The position numbers and the translations under genes are program-made. Below the pieces are notes generated by a model. The model did not search any database. It worked only from the letters and a program-made list of their open reading frames with translations, and was not told where the DNA came from. Shown piece after piece: positions 8,684 to 18,300 of a stretch of 64,000 bases of DNA. The stretch is from contig CAVPDG010000022.1 in NCBI GenBank assembly GCA_963702535.1, positions 62,001 through 126,000 on the forward strand. The letters are read 5' to 3'. Numbering within the stretch: the first letter of the stretch is position 1; the number at the start of each line of letters is the position of its first letter. The DNA is from CAVPDG01 sp963702535 (GTDB lineage: Bacteria; Chloroflexota; Anaerolineae; Anaerolineales; UBA4823).

Positions 8684-9844
8684 ATGACCAGGCGTTCAGG
8701 CATCCTTCTCATCCTTGCTATCCTGCTCCTCTCAACCTTCTACCCCGCGCTAAGCGTCCTTTCTGCGGCGCAAAATCCGGCGGCGCCCGTCGCTGTCAAA
8801 GCCACTCCTACCCCTCAGGCAAACATCGGTGATGTAGGACCCGATACCTTTCCCCCGGGCGTCAATCCGCTCACCGGGCTGCCGGTCAGCGATCCCGCTT
8901 CGCTTTCCTTGCCGCCAGCCCTGGTGTCCGTGGCGAACTTTCCCGTCAGCGGCAGGCCTCAGGCTGGCTTATCCTTCGCTCCGTATGTGTTCGAGCTGTT
9001 CATCGGCGAGGGGATGACGCGCTTCCTGGCGCTATTCTACGGCGATTATCCCGAGCTGGATGACGCCCCCGCCTCACAATCCTCGCCTGCCGTAGATAAC
9101 GCGGGTATCGGACCCATCCGCTCCGGTCGTCTGCCCTACCGCAGCCTGAGCAAGCTCTACAACGGCTTCCTGGTGATGGCAAGCGCCTCCAGCGAGGTCC
9201 GCTCTGAGCTGACCGGCTCCACGAATGTTTACGGATCGAACACCGAGGACATCAACAGCGCCCGCATCGACGTCACCCGGTTGCAAGCGCTCGCCCAGGC
9301 GAACAAGAAGGATAAAGCCTTCAATATGACTGGCAATACGTTCAGCCAGCAGCCACCGGCAGGCGGGCAAGAAGCCTCCGATCTGTGGGTATTCTATTCC
9401 TTCTTGAACCAGGTGCTGTGGACCTACGATCCCGCTTCCCAGGCATACCTGCGCCAGCAAGATAAAGCCGACGGCTCCGGCGAGTTCTACCCATCCACCG
9501 ACCGGCTGACCGGCGAGCAGCTCGCTTTCGAGAATGTCATCGTGCTCTTCGCCCGCCATGAGGTGCTCAACAGCGACCACACGCTGATCGACCTCGACCT
9601 GCTTTATACGATGAACAAGGCATACCTCTTCCGCGACGGCAGGACGTACCCCATCTACTGGAGCACTGCCAACGGCGACTACGAGAAAAAGAGCGGTCTG
9701 CTGCGACCGATCCGTTTCGTCGATAAAGAAGGCAAGCCATTCCCGCTCAAGCCGGGTCAAACCTGGGTCGAGGTGGTAGACCTCTCCGCCACCCTGACCG
9801 AAAAAGAGCCCGGCTACTGGAAAGCCCGATTTTACGCCCCCTGA
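8684..9844 (+). CDS. DUF3048 domain-containing exported protein
   Basis: 386 residues from ATG 8684, which has an AAGAGGTG ribosome site 9 bases upstream; an in-frame GTG 12 bases earlier lies within that site. A signal peptide or N-terminal anchor (GILLILAILLLSTFYPALSVL) precedes a short low-complexity linker. The body matches DUF3048 (YerB-like) proteins: NPLTGLPVSDPASL at the start, MTRFLALFYGDYPE, the GPIRSGRLPYR motif, and a C-terminal strand-rich block with GQTWVEVVD. Such proteins are common in Firmicutes and Chloroflexota envelopes; function is unknown. It stands alone between a secreted glycosidase and a convergent operon. Confidence 0.9.
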   Translation: MTRRSGILLILAILLLSTFYPALSVLSAAQNPAAPVAVKATPTPQANIGDVGPDTFPPGVNPLTGLPVSDPASLSLPPALVSVANFPVSGRPQAGLSFAPYVFELFIGEGMTRFLALFYGDYPELDDAPASQSSPAVDNAGIGPIRSGRLPYRSLSKLYNGFLVMASASSEVRSELTGSTNVYGSNTEDINSARIDVTRLQALAQANKKDKAFNMTGNTFSQQPPAGGQEASDLWVFYSFLNQVLWTYDPASQAYLRQQDKADGSGEFYPSTDRLTGEQLAFENVIVLFARHEVLNSDHTLIDLDLLYTMNKAYLFRDGRTYPIYWSTANGDYEKKSGLLRPIRFVDKEGKPFPLKPGQTWVEVVDLSATLTEKEPGYWKARFYAP

Positions 9845-9852
9845 GAGCGGAT

Positions 9853-10386
9853 TTACATAAACTCAGTGAACTTCATCCCATGCCGCTTGCGCGCCTCCAG
9901 CCAGGCGCGGCGCAGGGTCTCGTAAACCTCCTCCGGCTTCGAGACGTTGCGCAGCTTGATGTCCGGGTTGGATGGATCGGCGCCGCGGATGGAGATATCG
10001 CCGATGCCGAACATGCGCTCGGTCATGCCCTGCTTGAAGTCGATGTCCTGGACGCGGATCAGCTCGAAGTTCTCCACGCGGCGGGAAGCAAACCCTGAGG
10101 TGATTTTCACGCGCTCGGTTGTGATGGTGTAACGCTCCACCAGGGAAAGGAAAGGGCGTCCCTTCCAGATCACCTTCTCGGCGAACTCGTCAACTTCATC
10201 TTCATTGACCGTCAGGGGTTCTTCTTCGTCGAGCATATCGTTCACGGCTACCAGAACGCTGTCGGCGATCTTGCTGACCAATTTTTCCTGCTGTTGCTGA
10301 GGGATGGCAGACAGGTCGACGCCGCTTTGGGCGATCGCCTGCCAGATGCTGCTGATCACCTGGGCACGGGTTTGATCAATTGACAT
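9853..10386 (-). CDS. PH-domain (bacterial PH_2/YdbS-like) protein
   Basis: 177 residues without membrane segments. The first ~75 are helical and acidic (QQQQEKLVSKIADSVL, DEEEP). Residues ~80-165 match the bacterial pleckstrin-homology fold: WKGRPFLSLVERYTITTERVKI, then RVENFELIRVQDIDFKQGM, the pattern seen in YdbS/YdbT proteins. It is the last gene of the comM operon and has a perfect AAGGAGG ribosome site. Most relatives are membrane-linked; this soluble form may act as an adaptor. Its role is unknown. Confidence 0.75.
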   Translation of the reverse strand: MSIDQTRAQVISSIWQAIAQSGVDLSAIPQQQQEKLVSKIADSVLVAVNDMLDEEEPLTVNEDEVDEFAEKVIWKGRPFLSLVERYTITTERVKITSGFASRRVENFELIRVQDIDFKQGMTERMFGIGDISIRGADPSNPDIKLRNVSKPEEVYETLRRAWLEARKRHGMKFTEFM

Positions 10387-10399
10387 GGATACCTCCTTG

Positions 10400-10753
10400 T
10401 TATTGCTCGGTTAATAAGCCTGAATATTCCAACACCTGGTCCGCCCATTTCTTCGCCTGCACTGTTAGCAGCGTGCGTTGCGCTGGGCTGCTCTGCGCTT
10501 CGGGCCAGGCGCGCCGCCAGGCGACGATCATGCGCTGGATATCCACCAGTTCGCTAGCCACCTCCGGCTCGGCTTCGGCTGCCGTCCATTCGATATAGTA
10601 CTGGCTTTCCTCCAGCATCTCGACCACACTGGCAGCACCGCCAGAATAGCGTGCAGACGAAGCGATGCGCTCGAGATCTGCAGCCAGGCCAGCCAAACGG
10701 ACCGGCAGGGGGTCACGCAGGTAGCGTTCTCTTTTACGCTCTCGGTTGATCAT
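10400..10753 (-). CDS. Hypothetical protein in comM operon
   Basis: 117 residues, soluble, mostly helical, rich in Arg at the N-terminus (INRERKRERYLRD) and in Trp and Ala in the middle. I recognise no family. Its start overlaps the stop of the DUF5674 gene by 4 bases (ATGA) and it ends 13 bases before the PH-domain gene, so it is a genuine operon member. Confidence 0.65.
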   Translation of the reverse strand: MINRERKRERYLRDPLPVRLAGLAADLERIASSARYSGGAASVVEMLEESQYYIEWTAAEAEPEVASELVDIQRMIVAWRRAWPEAQSSPAQRTLLTVQAKKWADQVLEYSGLLTEQ

Positions 10754-11088
10754 TGCAAGTCCCCAAGGATTCCCCGCGTCACAGACTCGACTTTCCGGCG
10801 AATCTCTTCATCCCGAATAAGAATACTGCGATTGCCTAGCCTTGGACGGATATTCATCAGCGCCTCGAACTCGAGGCGCTGCTCAGCCGGATACCAGTTT
10901 GCACCCCAGATATCGTCTTGCTCGCTGCCATTTTCGAGTAATAATTGTTCGCAATCGGCATGCATTTCCCCGCCGCCTGCGAGAATACGGCGTCGAATAT
11001 CTACGGCGAGCTTGATCATGCGGCTATACTCTTCCAGCATAGTCTGGATTTGGAGGGTGTCGGCTTTGTCTTTAAGCAGAAGAATCAT
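10750..11088 (-). CDS. DUF5674 family protein
   Basis: 112 residues from ATG 11088. A longer frame starts at 11109, but the AGGAGG that best explains initiation would then be inside codons 2-3, so the inner ATG is preferred. The sequence is characteristic of DUF5674: IKLAVDIRRRILAGGGEMHADCEQLLLENGS, QDDIWGANWYP and IRPRLGNRS. Function unknown. It directly follows comM and overlaps the next gene by 4 bases. Confidence 0.8.
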   Translation of the reverse strand: MILLLKDKADTLQIQTMLEEYSRMIKLAVDIRRRILAGGGEMHADCEQLLLENGSEQDDIWGANWYPAEQRLEFEALMNIRPRLGNRSILIRDEEIRRKVESVTRGILGDLQ

Positions 11089-11105
11089 CGTTAATAATCG
11101 CCTCC

Positions 11106-12658
11106 TCATTCCCCGGTCAGGCTGCGCGGGCGGTATTGGAGCGCTTCTGCCAGGTGGGCAGGCCCGATCCCCTCCGCTCCCGCCAGGTCGGCGATGGTGC
11201 GCGCCAGCTTCAGGATGCGGTGGTAGGCACGCGCCGAGAGCTGCAACTGGCTCATGGCGGAGCGCATCAGGTTACGACCGGTTTCATCCAGGCTGCAATA
11301 CTGGCGCACCTCCGCCGGGCGCATGTCGGCGTTGCAGCGATGATTTCCTGTAGGGGCGCGCATGGCCATCCGCCCCTTCGCTGAATCGTGCTCGCTGCCT
11401 CGCGCGCGCCCGCTCGACCCGCTGGCGGATGACTCCCGAGGGCTCGCCCAGGCGGTCGTCGGAGAGCTTCTCGTACTCCACGCGCGGCACCTCGATGTGG
11501 ATGTCGATGCGATCAAGCAAGGGTCCGGAGATGCGCTTCTGGTACTTCGTGACAATACCGGTCGAGCAGGTGCAGGGTTTCACCGGGTCGCCGTAATAGC
11601 CGCACGGGCAGGGGTTCATGGCGGCAATGAGCTGGAAGTTGGCAGGAAAAGTGAGCGAGCCCTGGGCGCGGCTGATGGTGACGACCTTGTCCTCGATCGG
11701 CTGGCGCATCACTTCCAGGACGCGCGGCCCGAACTCGGGCAGCTCGTCCAGGAAGAGCACGCCGCGGTGCGCCAGGGAGATCTCGCCGGGATGGGGCCAG
11801 TTGCCGCCGCCCACCAGCCCGGCATGGCTGATGGTGTGGTGCGGGGCGCGGAAGGGACGCTGCTGGATGAGCGGTACGTCCGGCGGAAGCTGGTCTGCCA
11901 CCGAGTAAATGCGCGTGACATCCAGGGCTTCCTCAATGCTCATGCGCGGCAGGATGCCAGGCACGGCGCGCGCCAGCAGCGTCTTGCCGGCGCCCGGGGG
12001 ACCGACCATGAGCACGTTATGCCCGCCTGCGGCTGCGACTTCAAGGGCGCGCTTGACGTGCTCCTGCCCTTTGACCTCGCCGAAGTCGGTCAGCAAACCG
12101 CTCGGGCTCTCTTCAGGTGTAACCTGCACCTGGGAGGCAATCGGGACCGCGCCGGTCAGGTGAGCATGCAAGCCCGCCACGGATGCCACCGGGATGACCT
12201 CCAGCCCAGGGATCAGGGCTGCCTCGGCGGCGTCCACCTGGGGGACGAAGATGCGCTTGTAGCCTTCCTGGGCGGCTGTGGCAGCCATGGGCAGCACGCC
12301 GCGCACGTGGCGCACGCTGCCATCCAGAGAGAGCTCGCCCACCACCAGCGCTTCGTGTATGCTCTCGGCTTTGAGCTGCCCGGTGGCGATCAGCACCCCC
12401 AGGGCGATGGGCAGGTCATAGGCAGGACCTTCTTTGCGCACCGAGGCAGGCGCCAGGTTGACGGTCAGGCGCTTGCGCGGGTAATACAGGCCCGGCATTC
12501 TTAATCGCCGCCTGGACGCGCTCGCGGCTCTCCTGCACGGCAGCGTCGGGCAAGCCAACGATGACGATGGAGGGCAGCCCATCGCCGGTATCGACCTCAA
12601 CCTCGACGATGACGCCCTCCAGACCAATCACAGCGCAAGAGTAGACGCGTGCCAGCAT
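11106..12658 (-). CDS. comM: ComM/YifB family Mg-chelatase-like AAA+ ATPase (interrupted twice)
   Basis: ComM is a hexameric helicase aiding branch migration during natural transformation. The N-terminal Lon-like fold (SCAVIGLEGVIVEVEVDTG, VGLPDAAVQESRERV) is followed by ATPase blocks: Walker A GPPGAGKT, Walker B VLFLDELPEF, the MNPCPCGYYGD zinc-like segment and LLDRIDIHIEVP. The C-terminal helical domain reads CNADMRPAEVRQYC. Two breaks exist. Near 12491 one extra C interrupts KNAG/LYYPRKRLTVN. At 11348-11378 a 31-base palindromic repeat is inserted; removing it rejoins RARFSGN-HRCNADM in frame. The start at 12658 is 6 bases from a strong promoter, giving a leaderless mRNA. Full length would be about 507 residues, normal for the family. 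Confidence 0.9.
11348..11378. repeat. GTAGGGGCG-type palindromic repeat inserted within comM
   Basis: 31-base imperfect palindrome: CTGTAGGGGCG arm, ATGGCCAT centre, CCGCCCCTT arm. It is related to the palindrome at 30176-30203, sharing GTAGGGGCG and CCATCCGCCCCT. Its length (31 = 1 mod 3) accounts exactly for the comM frame break. Confidence 0.75.
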
Positions 12659-12664
12659 GGGATA

Positions 12665-12693
12665 AGTGTAGAATGATCGGATGGAAAAGTCAA
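12665..12693 (-). promoter_or_regulatory. Promoter of the comM operon
   Basis: On the minus strand TTGACT (12688-12693) is followed by 17 bases and TACACT (12665-12670). The ATG of comM begins 6 bases beyond the -10 box, so the transcript should be leaderless or nearly so. Confidence 0.7.
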
Positions 12694-12781
12694 GTTCTGC
12701 AGGAGCGGCTATTAATTCTGAAATGCTCGATTCTCGGTTAGAATCGGGGCTTGTAAATCCTTGCCAGATGATACGCTCCCC

Positions 12782-14329
12782 ATGACGAAAACCAGGCAGT
12801 GGGTGATCCACCCGTTCCTATTTTGCATCTACCCGATCGTGGCGATGGTTGCCAGCAATCTTACCGAGATGCGCCTGACCGACGCCCTGCGCGCCTTGCT
12901 CGTCTCGCTACTGGTCACAGGCGTGCTCTTCATCCTGCTCAGGGCGCTGTTGCACGATGGTACCCGGGCAGCATTGGTTTGCTCCCTGGGGATCCTGCTG
13001 TTCTTCTCCTACGGGCACGTCTACAACCTGTTCCGGGATAGCACCGTGTTCGGCATTTACCTGTTCCGGCACCGTCTGCTGGGCTTCATCTGGTTGGGTA
13101 TCTTCCTGTTGGGCTCCTGGTTGATCGCGCGCAAGCTGCGCGACCCCCGCCCGCTCAGCTCTGCGCTGAACATTGTGGCTGCGGTCGCTCTGGTGATACC
13201 CCTGTTCAATATCGCCAGCTACGAGGTAAAAACCGCCAACCTGCAAGTCAAGCCGCAAACCAATGATACGGTAGCGCCCGTAAGCAGCGGGCAGGCGTTT
13301 CCAGACGTGTACTATATCATCCTGGATGGCTATTCGCGCGACGACTATCTCTTGCAGGGCTTCAAGTTTGATAACACCCCGTTCCTGGATGCCTTGCGGC
13401 AGAGAGGCTTTTTCATCGCAGAATGCAGCCAGAGTAATTACAACCAGACACGCCAGTCGCTGGTGAGCTCGCTCAACATGGATTACGTGACTTCGGTTTA
13501 CCCCGAAACATACCAAAATCTGAACCAGGTCGATGTTTACAAAAAAGGACTGGAGCAATTTATCAAGACCAGCCAGGTGAGGCAGAACTTCGAGAAGTTG
13601 GGTTATACCACCGTGGCTTTCGAGACCGGTTACCCGTGGACGGAGATCGAAGATGCAGATGTGTTCCTCACGCGCAGCGGACAAGGAGACAGGCTGAATC
13701 TACTCTCCGGCGCCAACGATTTCGAAGCCATGTTGATTCGCTCTTCAGGGCTGTTGTTCCTGAGCGCCGTCTCGCCGCAGGCGGCGGATGTGCTCCTGCC
13801 CGAGCTGAACTTCCCCAATAAGGACCACCGCGACCTGGTGCTGTTTGCGCTGGATGCTCTTCAAGAAGCGCCCGCCATCCAAAGCCCCAAGTTCGTGTTC
13901 GCTCATATCGTCTCGCCGCACGAGCCGATGGTCTTCGGACCCAACGGGGAGGCGCTGGAGCGCGAGCCGAGCTACGATACGGGCTACCCGGACCAGATCG
14001 CCTACATCAACAAGCGCATCCTCCCCATTATCGACAGCATCCTGAAGAATTCGCCTGTTCCGCCGGTCATCATCATCCAGGGCGACCACGGGGCGCGCCA
14101 GAGCGTGGGCGAGTATGGCAGGCTGGGGATCCTGAACGCTTATTACCTGCCGGATGGCGGCAAGCAGAGGCTGTACAAGAGCATCTCGCCGGTCAACACT
14201 TTCCGGGTGCTGTTCAACACCTACTTCGGGCAGGAATATGAGCTACTGGAAGATATCAGCTACAAATCCATGTACACCGATCCGCTGAACACGATCGTCA
14301 TTCCCAATACGCGCCCAGAGTGCAAATAA
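12782..14329 (+). CDS. Membrane-anchored sulfatase/alkaline-phosphatase superfamily protein
   Basis: 515 residues from ATG 12782. The first ~160 form about five transmembrane helices; the rest is an extracytoplasmic domain of the alkaline phosphatase/sulfatase fold: DVYYIILDGYSRDDYL holds the first metal-binding Asp, CSQSNYNQTRQSLVSSLN the probable Thr/Ser nucleophile region, KFVFAHIVSPHEPM and IIIQGDHGARQS the distal metal ligands (DHG). The architecture resembles LTA-synthase and phosphoethanolamine-transferase-like enzymes that modify cell-surface polymers, but the substrate is unknown. It is divergent from comM. Confidence 0.82.
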   Translation: MTKTRQWVIHPFLFCIYPIVAMVASNLTEMRLTDALRALLVSLLVTGVLFILLRALLHDGTRAALVCSLGILLFFSYGHVYNLFRDSTVFGIYLFRHRLLGFIWLGIFLLGSWLIARKLRDPRPLSSALNIVAAVALVIPLFNIASYEVKTANLQVKPQTNDTVAPVSSGQAFPDVYYIILDGYSRDDYLLQGFKFDNTPFLDALRQRGFFIAECSQSNYNQTRQSLVSSLNMDYVTSVYPETYQNLNQVDVYKKGLEQFIKTSQVRQNFEKLGYTTVAFETGYPWTEIEDADVFLTRSGQGDRLNLLSGANDFEAMLIRSSGLLFLSAVSPQAADVLLPELNFPNKDHRDLVLFALDALQEAPAIQSPKFVFAHIVSPHEPMVFGPNGEALEREPSYDTGYPDQIAYINKRILPIIDSILKNSPVPPVIIIQGDHGARQSVGEYGRLGILNAYYLPDGGKQRLYKSISPVNTFRVLFNTYFGQEYELLEDISYKSMYTDPLNTIVIPNTRPECK

Positions 14330-14347
14330 CAAGGTTTTTTGGACAAG

Positions 14348-14569
14348 CTATCCCCCGCTCAGTGGGTAGAGGAAGACGACGATATCCCCATCCTTCAGGA
14401 TGTGGCTTTTTTTCACCTGTTCCCCATTGACGAAAACCGGCAGCAGCCGGGCGGGATTGAGACCGCTGCCTTTGAGCACATCTTTCACCCGGCTGCCCGC
14501 GCGCATTTCCAGGCAGTCTTCCTGATCCAGCCCGCGGACGGGGAAGGGGGCGATGACCTTAACCTTCAT
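14348..14569 (-). CDS. MoaD/ThiS-family sulfur-carrier-like protein
   Basis: 73 residues ending in the Gly-Gly needed for C-terminal thiocarboxylate formation (FLYPLSGG). It has the beta-grasp pattern of MoaD/ThiS (LPVFVNGEQV, LKDGDIVVFLYP). Its start overlaps the stop of the AOR gene by about 11 bases. Small MoaD-like proteins next to AOR genes are a known arrangement, thought to supply sulfur to the tungsto-/molybdopterin cofactor. That role is inferred from context. Confidence 0.85.
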   Translation of the reverse strand: MKVKVIAPFPVRGLDQEDCLEMRAGSRVKDVLKGSGLNPARLLPVFVNGEQVKKSHILKDGDIVVFLYPLSGG

Positions 14570-16536
14570 GCTGGCTGGCAGCAGTTGTGAGCTGCGGCAG
14601 GCTCAGGGTTTGCAGCGTCTCCGGGAGCGGGATGCCGGTGTCGCCATCCCAGCCGATTGCCTGCCAGTAGAAGCGGCGCAGCTCATCGATAGGGACCTGC
14701 CTGCCCTTGTTGGGACCGCTGCGGAAAGGCGGCTCGCCGGCGCTGCGCCCGGGCAGGCGCACATCGGCGGGCTGCAGCCCTTCGCGGATGTTGAAACACT
14801 GGCGCAGGGTTTGCACGCGTCGCCCGATCTCCATGTACTCGTCGGGCGTCTTCTGCCAGCCGGCGGCGGCGTTGAGGTACTCGAACATGGGCATGCGGTC
14901 CACGCCCATCAAGAGACCGAAGGTACACAGCCCGGCGCCATCGATCACCATTTTTGCCAGGCTGCAGCCGGCGGCGTATTTGCCATGCGCCTCGTCAGCC
15001 TCGTAACGCTCGCTGACGGGGTAGGAGCGCGGCGCCTCCGGCGCCCAGCTTACTTTAGTCCATAACCTCAGCGTCTCATACGTGCCATACGAGCCGACCG
15101 TATGCCTGCCGGGTGTTGGCTCGACGATATAGTGAACGCCGTAGCCTGGATCGCTTTTGGGATCGTGCATGGGCAGCTCCTGCCCGCCGGCGTGCATGGC
15201 ATAGCGCTCCGCGCCGCGACCGATCTTTTCCGCCGCCACTTTGACGCCATCTGCCAGCACGTCTCCAATTCCTTCGCGGGCGATCATCAGCTTGACAAGC
15301 TGGATAATGGCTGGGGTGTTGCCCCAGGAGAGCTGCAGCCCGCCGGTGTCTTGCTCGGTAATTACGCCGTTTTCAAAGCATTCGATGGCGAAAGCCACGA
15401 TGGCGCCCGCCGAGATACTATCCATGCCGGCGCGGTTGAGGAGCTCATTGACGGTGAATATGCCATCCAGGTCCTTGTTGAGCAGCAGAGCGCCAAAAGT
15501 TGTCGATGTCTCGTATTCCGGGCGGTGGGTCTCAGAATCGCCCTCCGCTGTGGTTCCGGTGGCGCCGCAGCCTAACGGGCAGGAGTAGCAATGGTACTGT
15601 TTTGGCGTGCGGCTGAGCAGGCGGTCGGGGTTGACCGTTGCCATCGGATAGTCGCGCCCCACACCGCCCCAGTTCTTTGACCGGCGTGTCGCCGGTGACC
15701 AGGCCGATCTGGTTGATGGTGGTGGTGCCCCACTTGCGGAAGGCGGCGACGCCCAGCATACCGTCCGTGCGCATGGCAGTCTTGCGGGCTGTCATGAGGC
15801 GGTAGAGGATAGGGAAGACCCAGGAGGGGTAGCGAAACTTGCCTTTGGGGACATAGGCGTTGGCAGCCTTGCTCAACCGCTTGAGCTCGGCGCTATCGGC
15901 GGTGCGGATAGGCTTGGAGCCAGCCAGGACGAGCGCTTTCAAGCGCTTGGAGCCCATCACCGCTCCCAGCCCGGAGCGACCCGCCAGCCGTCCCCCCTCA
16001 TTGCAGATCCCGGAGACCAGGGAGAGCTTCTCGCCCGCCATGCCGATGCTGGCGACGCGCGGCTGGCGCTTGCTGCCCGCCTCGACTTTCAAGCGCTTCT
16101 CCGTCTCGCTGGCGTCGACTCCCCACAGGTGAGCGGCGCTGCGGATCTCCACAGTCTCTCCGTCAGCAAACAGGTAAACAGGCTCGCTGGCGATGCCTTT
16201 GAAGAAGATGGCATCATAGCCGCAGGCTTTGATCGCCGGACCAAAGTTTCCGCCGCAATTGGCGTCTCCCCAGCCGCCAGTGAGGGGAGATTTGCCCGTC
16301 ACCATCCAGCGACCGCTGAACAACGTCCCGGCGCCGGTCAGGATGCCGGTGACGAAGCCCAATAAATTGTCCGGACCGAGCGGGTCGGCGCCGGGCGGCA
16401 TGTGGTGGTAGGTCACATAGGCTGCCAGCCCAACGCCGGACAGGTATTGCTCGTAGATTTCATCGGGTATAACCTGCTCTTCCCAGGAGCGGGAAGCCAG
16501 GTCAACCAGCAGGATCTTGCCAGTATAGCCTCTCAT
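14559..16536 (-). CDS. Aldehyde ferredoxin oxidoreductase, tungsten type (frameshifted)
   Basis: AOR-family bis-tungstopterin enzyme oxidising aldehydes to acids with ferredoxin. The start ATG 16536 follows a GAAGGA site. N-terminal domain: MRGYTGKILLVDL, GVGLAAY, CGGNFGPAIKACGYDAIFFKG. Cluster ligands: YHCYSCPLGCG (CxxCxxxC) and the distant GAGLCTFG Cys, which bind one [4Fe-4S]. One extra A near 15668 breaks the frame between TGDTPVK and the DYPMATVNPDRLL part; removing it joins them as VKNWGGVGRDYP. About 658 residues, slightly long for the family. It is followed by an overlapping MoaD-like gene. No ferredoxin partner is adjacent. Confidence 0.9.
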
Positions 16537-16642
16537 TGTATGTTCCTTCACCTTTACTGTATTTTCCCCCAAAGGGGCAAGTTGCGCAAGTCAAAAGCAA
16601 ATATCCCCGGCAATATTAATATTCTTCGGCGTGCGCCTCCCT

Positions 16643-16656
16643 GAACTGCGTAACTC
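16643..16656. repeat. Fragment of the AACTGCGTAAC palindromic repeat family
   Basis: The GAACTGCGTAACTC end sequence found at both ends of the element at 50757-50863 occurs once here, between the AOR and chromate transporter genes. Confidence 0.45.
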
Positions 16657-16744
16657 CGTTTTCTTAGGACTGATGCGTTTTTCTTCATGCTATACTGGTA
16701 GCTTGTGTGTGCAGGACAAAATATCTGATTGAGGTGTCGCAACG

Positions 16745-17334
16745 ATGCTTCTTCTCTGGCAAATCTTTTTCCTTTTTACCGCGTGGCTTTGTTCTCCTGG
16801 GGCGGCGGCCCGGCTTCCCTGGCTTTGATGCAGCGCGAGACGACCTCGGCGCGCTGGACCCCGCCCGGGCAAAGCGAGCCGGCGCCGTGGGTCACCCCGG
16901 ATGAGTTCGCCGACGCGGTGGCGATCGGCAACGCCTTGCCCGGACCGATCGCGCCGCAGGTTTCGGCTTACGTGGGCTACAAGCTGGCCGGGGTCGCCGG
17001 CGCCATCGCTGCGGCGGCGGGCACCGTGCTGCCGACGACGGTCCTGATGCTGGTGATGATCGTCTATTTCTTCTCCATCAAAGACAGCCCTAAAATCCAG
17101 TCGATGCTGAAAGCGGTGCGCCCGGTGGTGGTGGGCTTGCTCTTGTGGACGGCGTTCGATATGGCGAGCACCGTTTTCGGGGCGAAGAAGCTGGGCTGGG
17201 GCGCAGCGCTTGCCCAGGGCTGGGATAAGCTGGCGATAGCCGGTGCAGCCTTCCTGCTGCTCACCTTCACATCGGTCAACCCGGTGCTGATCATCCTCGG
17301 GGCGGCGATCCTGGGACTGGTCGCTTACCGGTGA
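16745..17334 (+). CDS. Chromate transporter (CHR) family protein, half-size (frameshifted)
   Basis: Short-chain CHR family membrane protein of about 197 residues. ATG 16745 gives MLLLWQIFFLF; the frame then breaks in a run of T near 16778, where one T appears missing, before continuing as YRVALFSWGGGPASLALMQRE. That FS.GGGPA motif and GNALPGPIAPQVSAYVGYK are the two CHR signatures. Four to five further membrane segments follow. Half-size CHR proteins usually work as pairs encoded side by side; no partner is seen here, so it may be an incomplete pair or homodimer. The substrate need not be chromate. Confidence 0.83.
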
Positions 17335-17422
17335 AGGGGCTGGCGGCTGATCTGCGCCGTTTCTCTCGCCGAGCTATGTAAGTCCTGGGTATAATTACCC
17401 AATTTAACCTGGAGCCTGCTCT

Positions 17423-18295
17423 ATGCCACTCGTGCATACCCGCAATTTCCGCGTGCGCCACTACGAATGCGACGCATACGGTCACCTGAACAATGCCAAC
17501 TACCTGCGCTACATGCAGGAGGCGGCTTTCGACGCCTCGGCAGCCGCCGGCTACGGCATGCTGCGCTACGAGCAGATCGGGCGCCTGTGGCTGGTGCGCG
17601 AGACGGAGATCGAGTACCTGCTGCCGCTGTATTACAACGATAGCGTGGCGGTGAAAACCTGGGTGCTGGATTTCCGGCGCTACACCTCGCGGCGCGCCTA
17701 CGAGTTTTCCAATACGGCGGATGGGTCGCTGGCTGCGCGCGGCGTCACCAACTGGGTCTTCCTGGACTCGACCACAGGCAGACCGGCGACCATCCCGGCT
17801 GACCTGGCGTCTGTGTACCTGCCGGAAGGGCAGGCGGAGTCCCTGCCGCCGGCGGAGCGCTTCCCCAAGGCGCCCCCGCCGCCGCCGGGGGTCTTCTCCA
17901 CGCAGCGCAAGGTGCGCTGGCGGGATATCGACCGCCTGAAGCACGTCAACAACGCCATCTACCTGGAGTACGTGGAGGAGTGCGGCTTCCAGGCGCTGGC
18001 GCGGCGGGGCTGGTCTGCCCAGCGCATGATCGAGGAGGGATTTGCCGTGCTGGTGCGCAAGAACCAGCTCCACTACCGCCAGCCGGCGCTGCTGGACGAT
18101 GATCTGGAGATCACCACCTGGGTCTCCGAGGTGCGCCGCTCGACGGCGATGCGCTACTACCAGGTGCGGCGCATCCCGGACGGGGAGCTGCTGGTGGAAG
18201 TCCACGCCCTGGGGGTGTGGGTCGATCTGAAGACAGGGCGCCCGAGCCGCATCCCGGCGCAATTCCTGGAAGATTTCCAATCCGATATCGTGTGA
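17423..18295 (+). CDS. Acyl-ACP thioesterase, tandem hot-dog
   Basis: 290 residues containing two 4HBT/hot-dog repeats: RVRHYECDAYGHLNNANYLRYM at the N-terminus and VRWRDIDRLKHVNNAIYLEYVEE at about residue 170, each followed by a beta-rich half (WLVRETEIEYLLPL; VLVRKNQLHYRQPAL). The HLNNANY and HVNNAIY motifs hold the catalytic Asn/His-type residues of acyl-ACP thioesterases (FatA-like). It would release free fatty acids from acyl-ACP. A TATAAT at 17390-17395 lies 28 bases upstream. The stop is 3 bases before the aspartate kinase ATG, so the two are probably cotranscribed. Confidence 0.85.
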   Translation: MPLVHTRNFRVRHYECDAYGHLNNANYLRYMQEAAFDASAAAGYGMLRYEQIGRLWLVRETEIEYLLPLYYNDSVAVKTWVLDFRRYTSRRAYEFSNTADGSLAARGVTNWVFLDSTTGRPATIPADLASVYLPEGQAESLPPAERFPKAPPPPPGVFSTQRKVRWRDIDRLKHVNNAIYLEYVEECGFQALARRGWSAQRMIEEGFAVLVRKNQLHYRQPALLDDDLEITTWVSEVRRSTAMRYYQVRRIPDGELLVEVHALGVWVDLKTGRPSRIPAQFLEDFQSDIV

Positions 18296-18300
18296 GTGCT

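Noticed and set aside
11088..11109. Upstream ATG 11109 for the DUF5674 gene
   Set aside because: The AGGAGG ribosome site would be inside the coding sequence; ATG 11088 matches the family's N-terminus.
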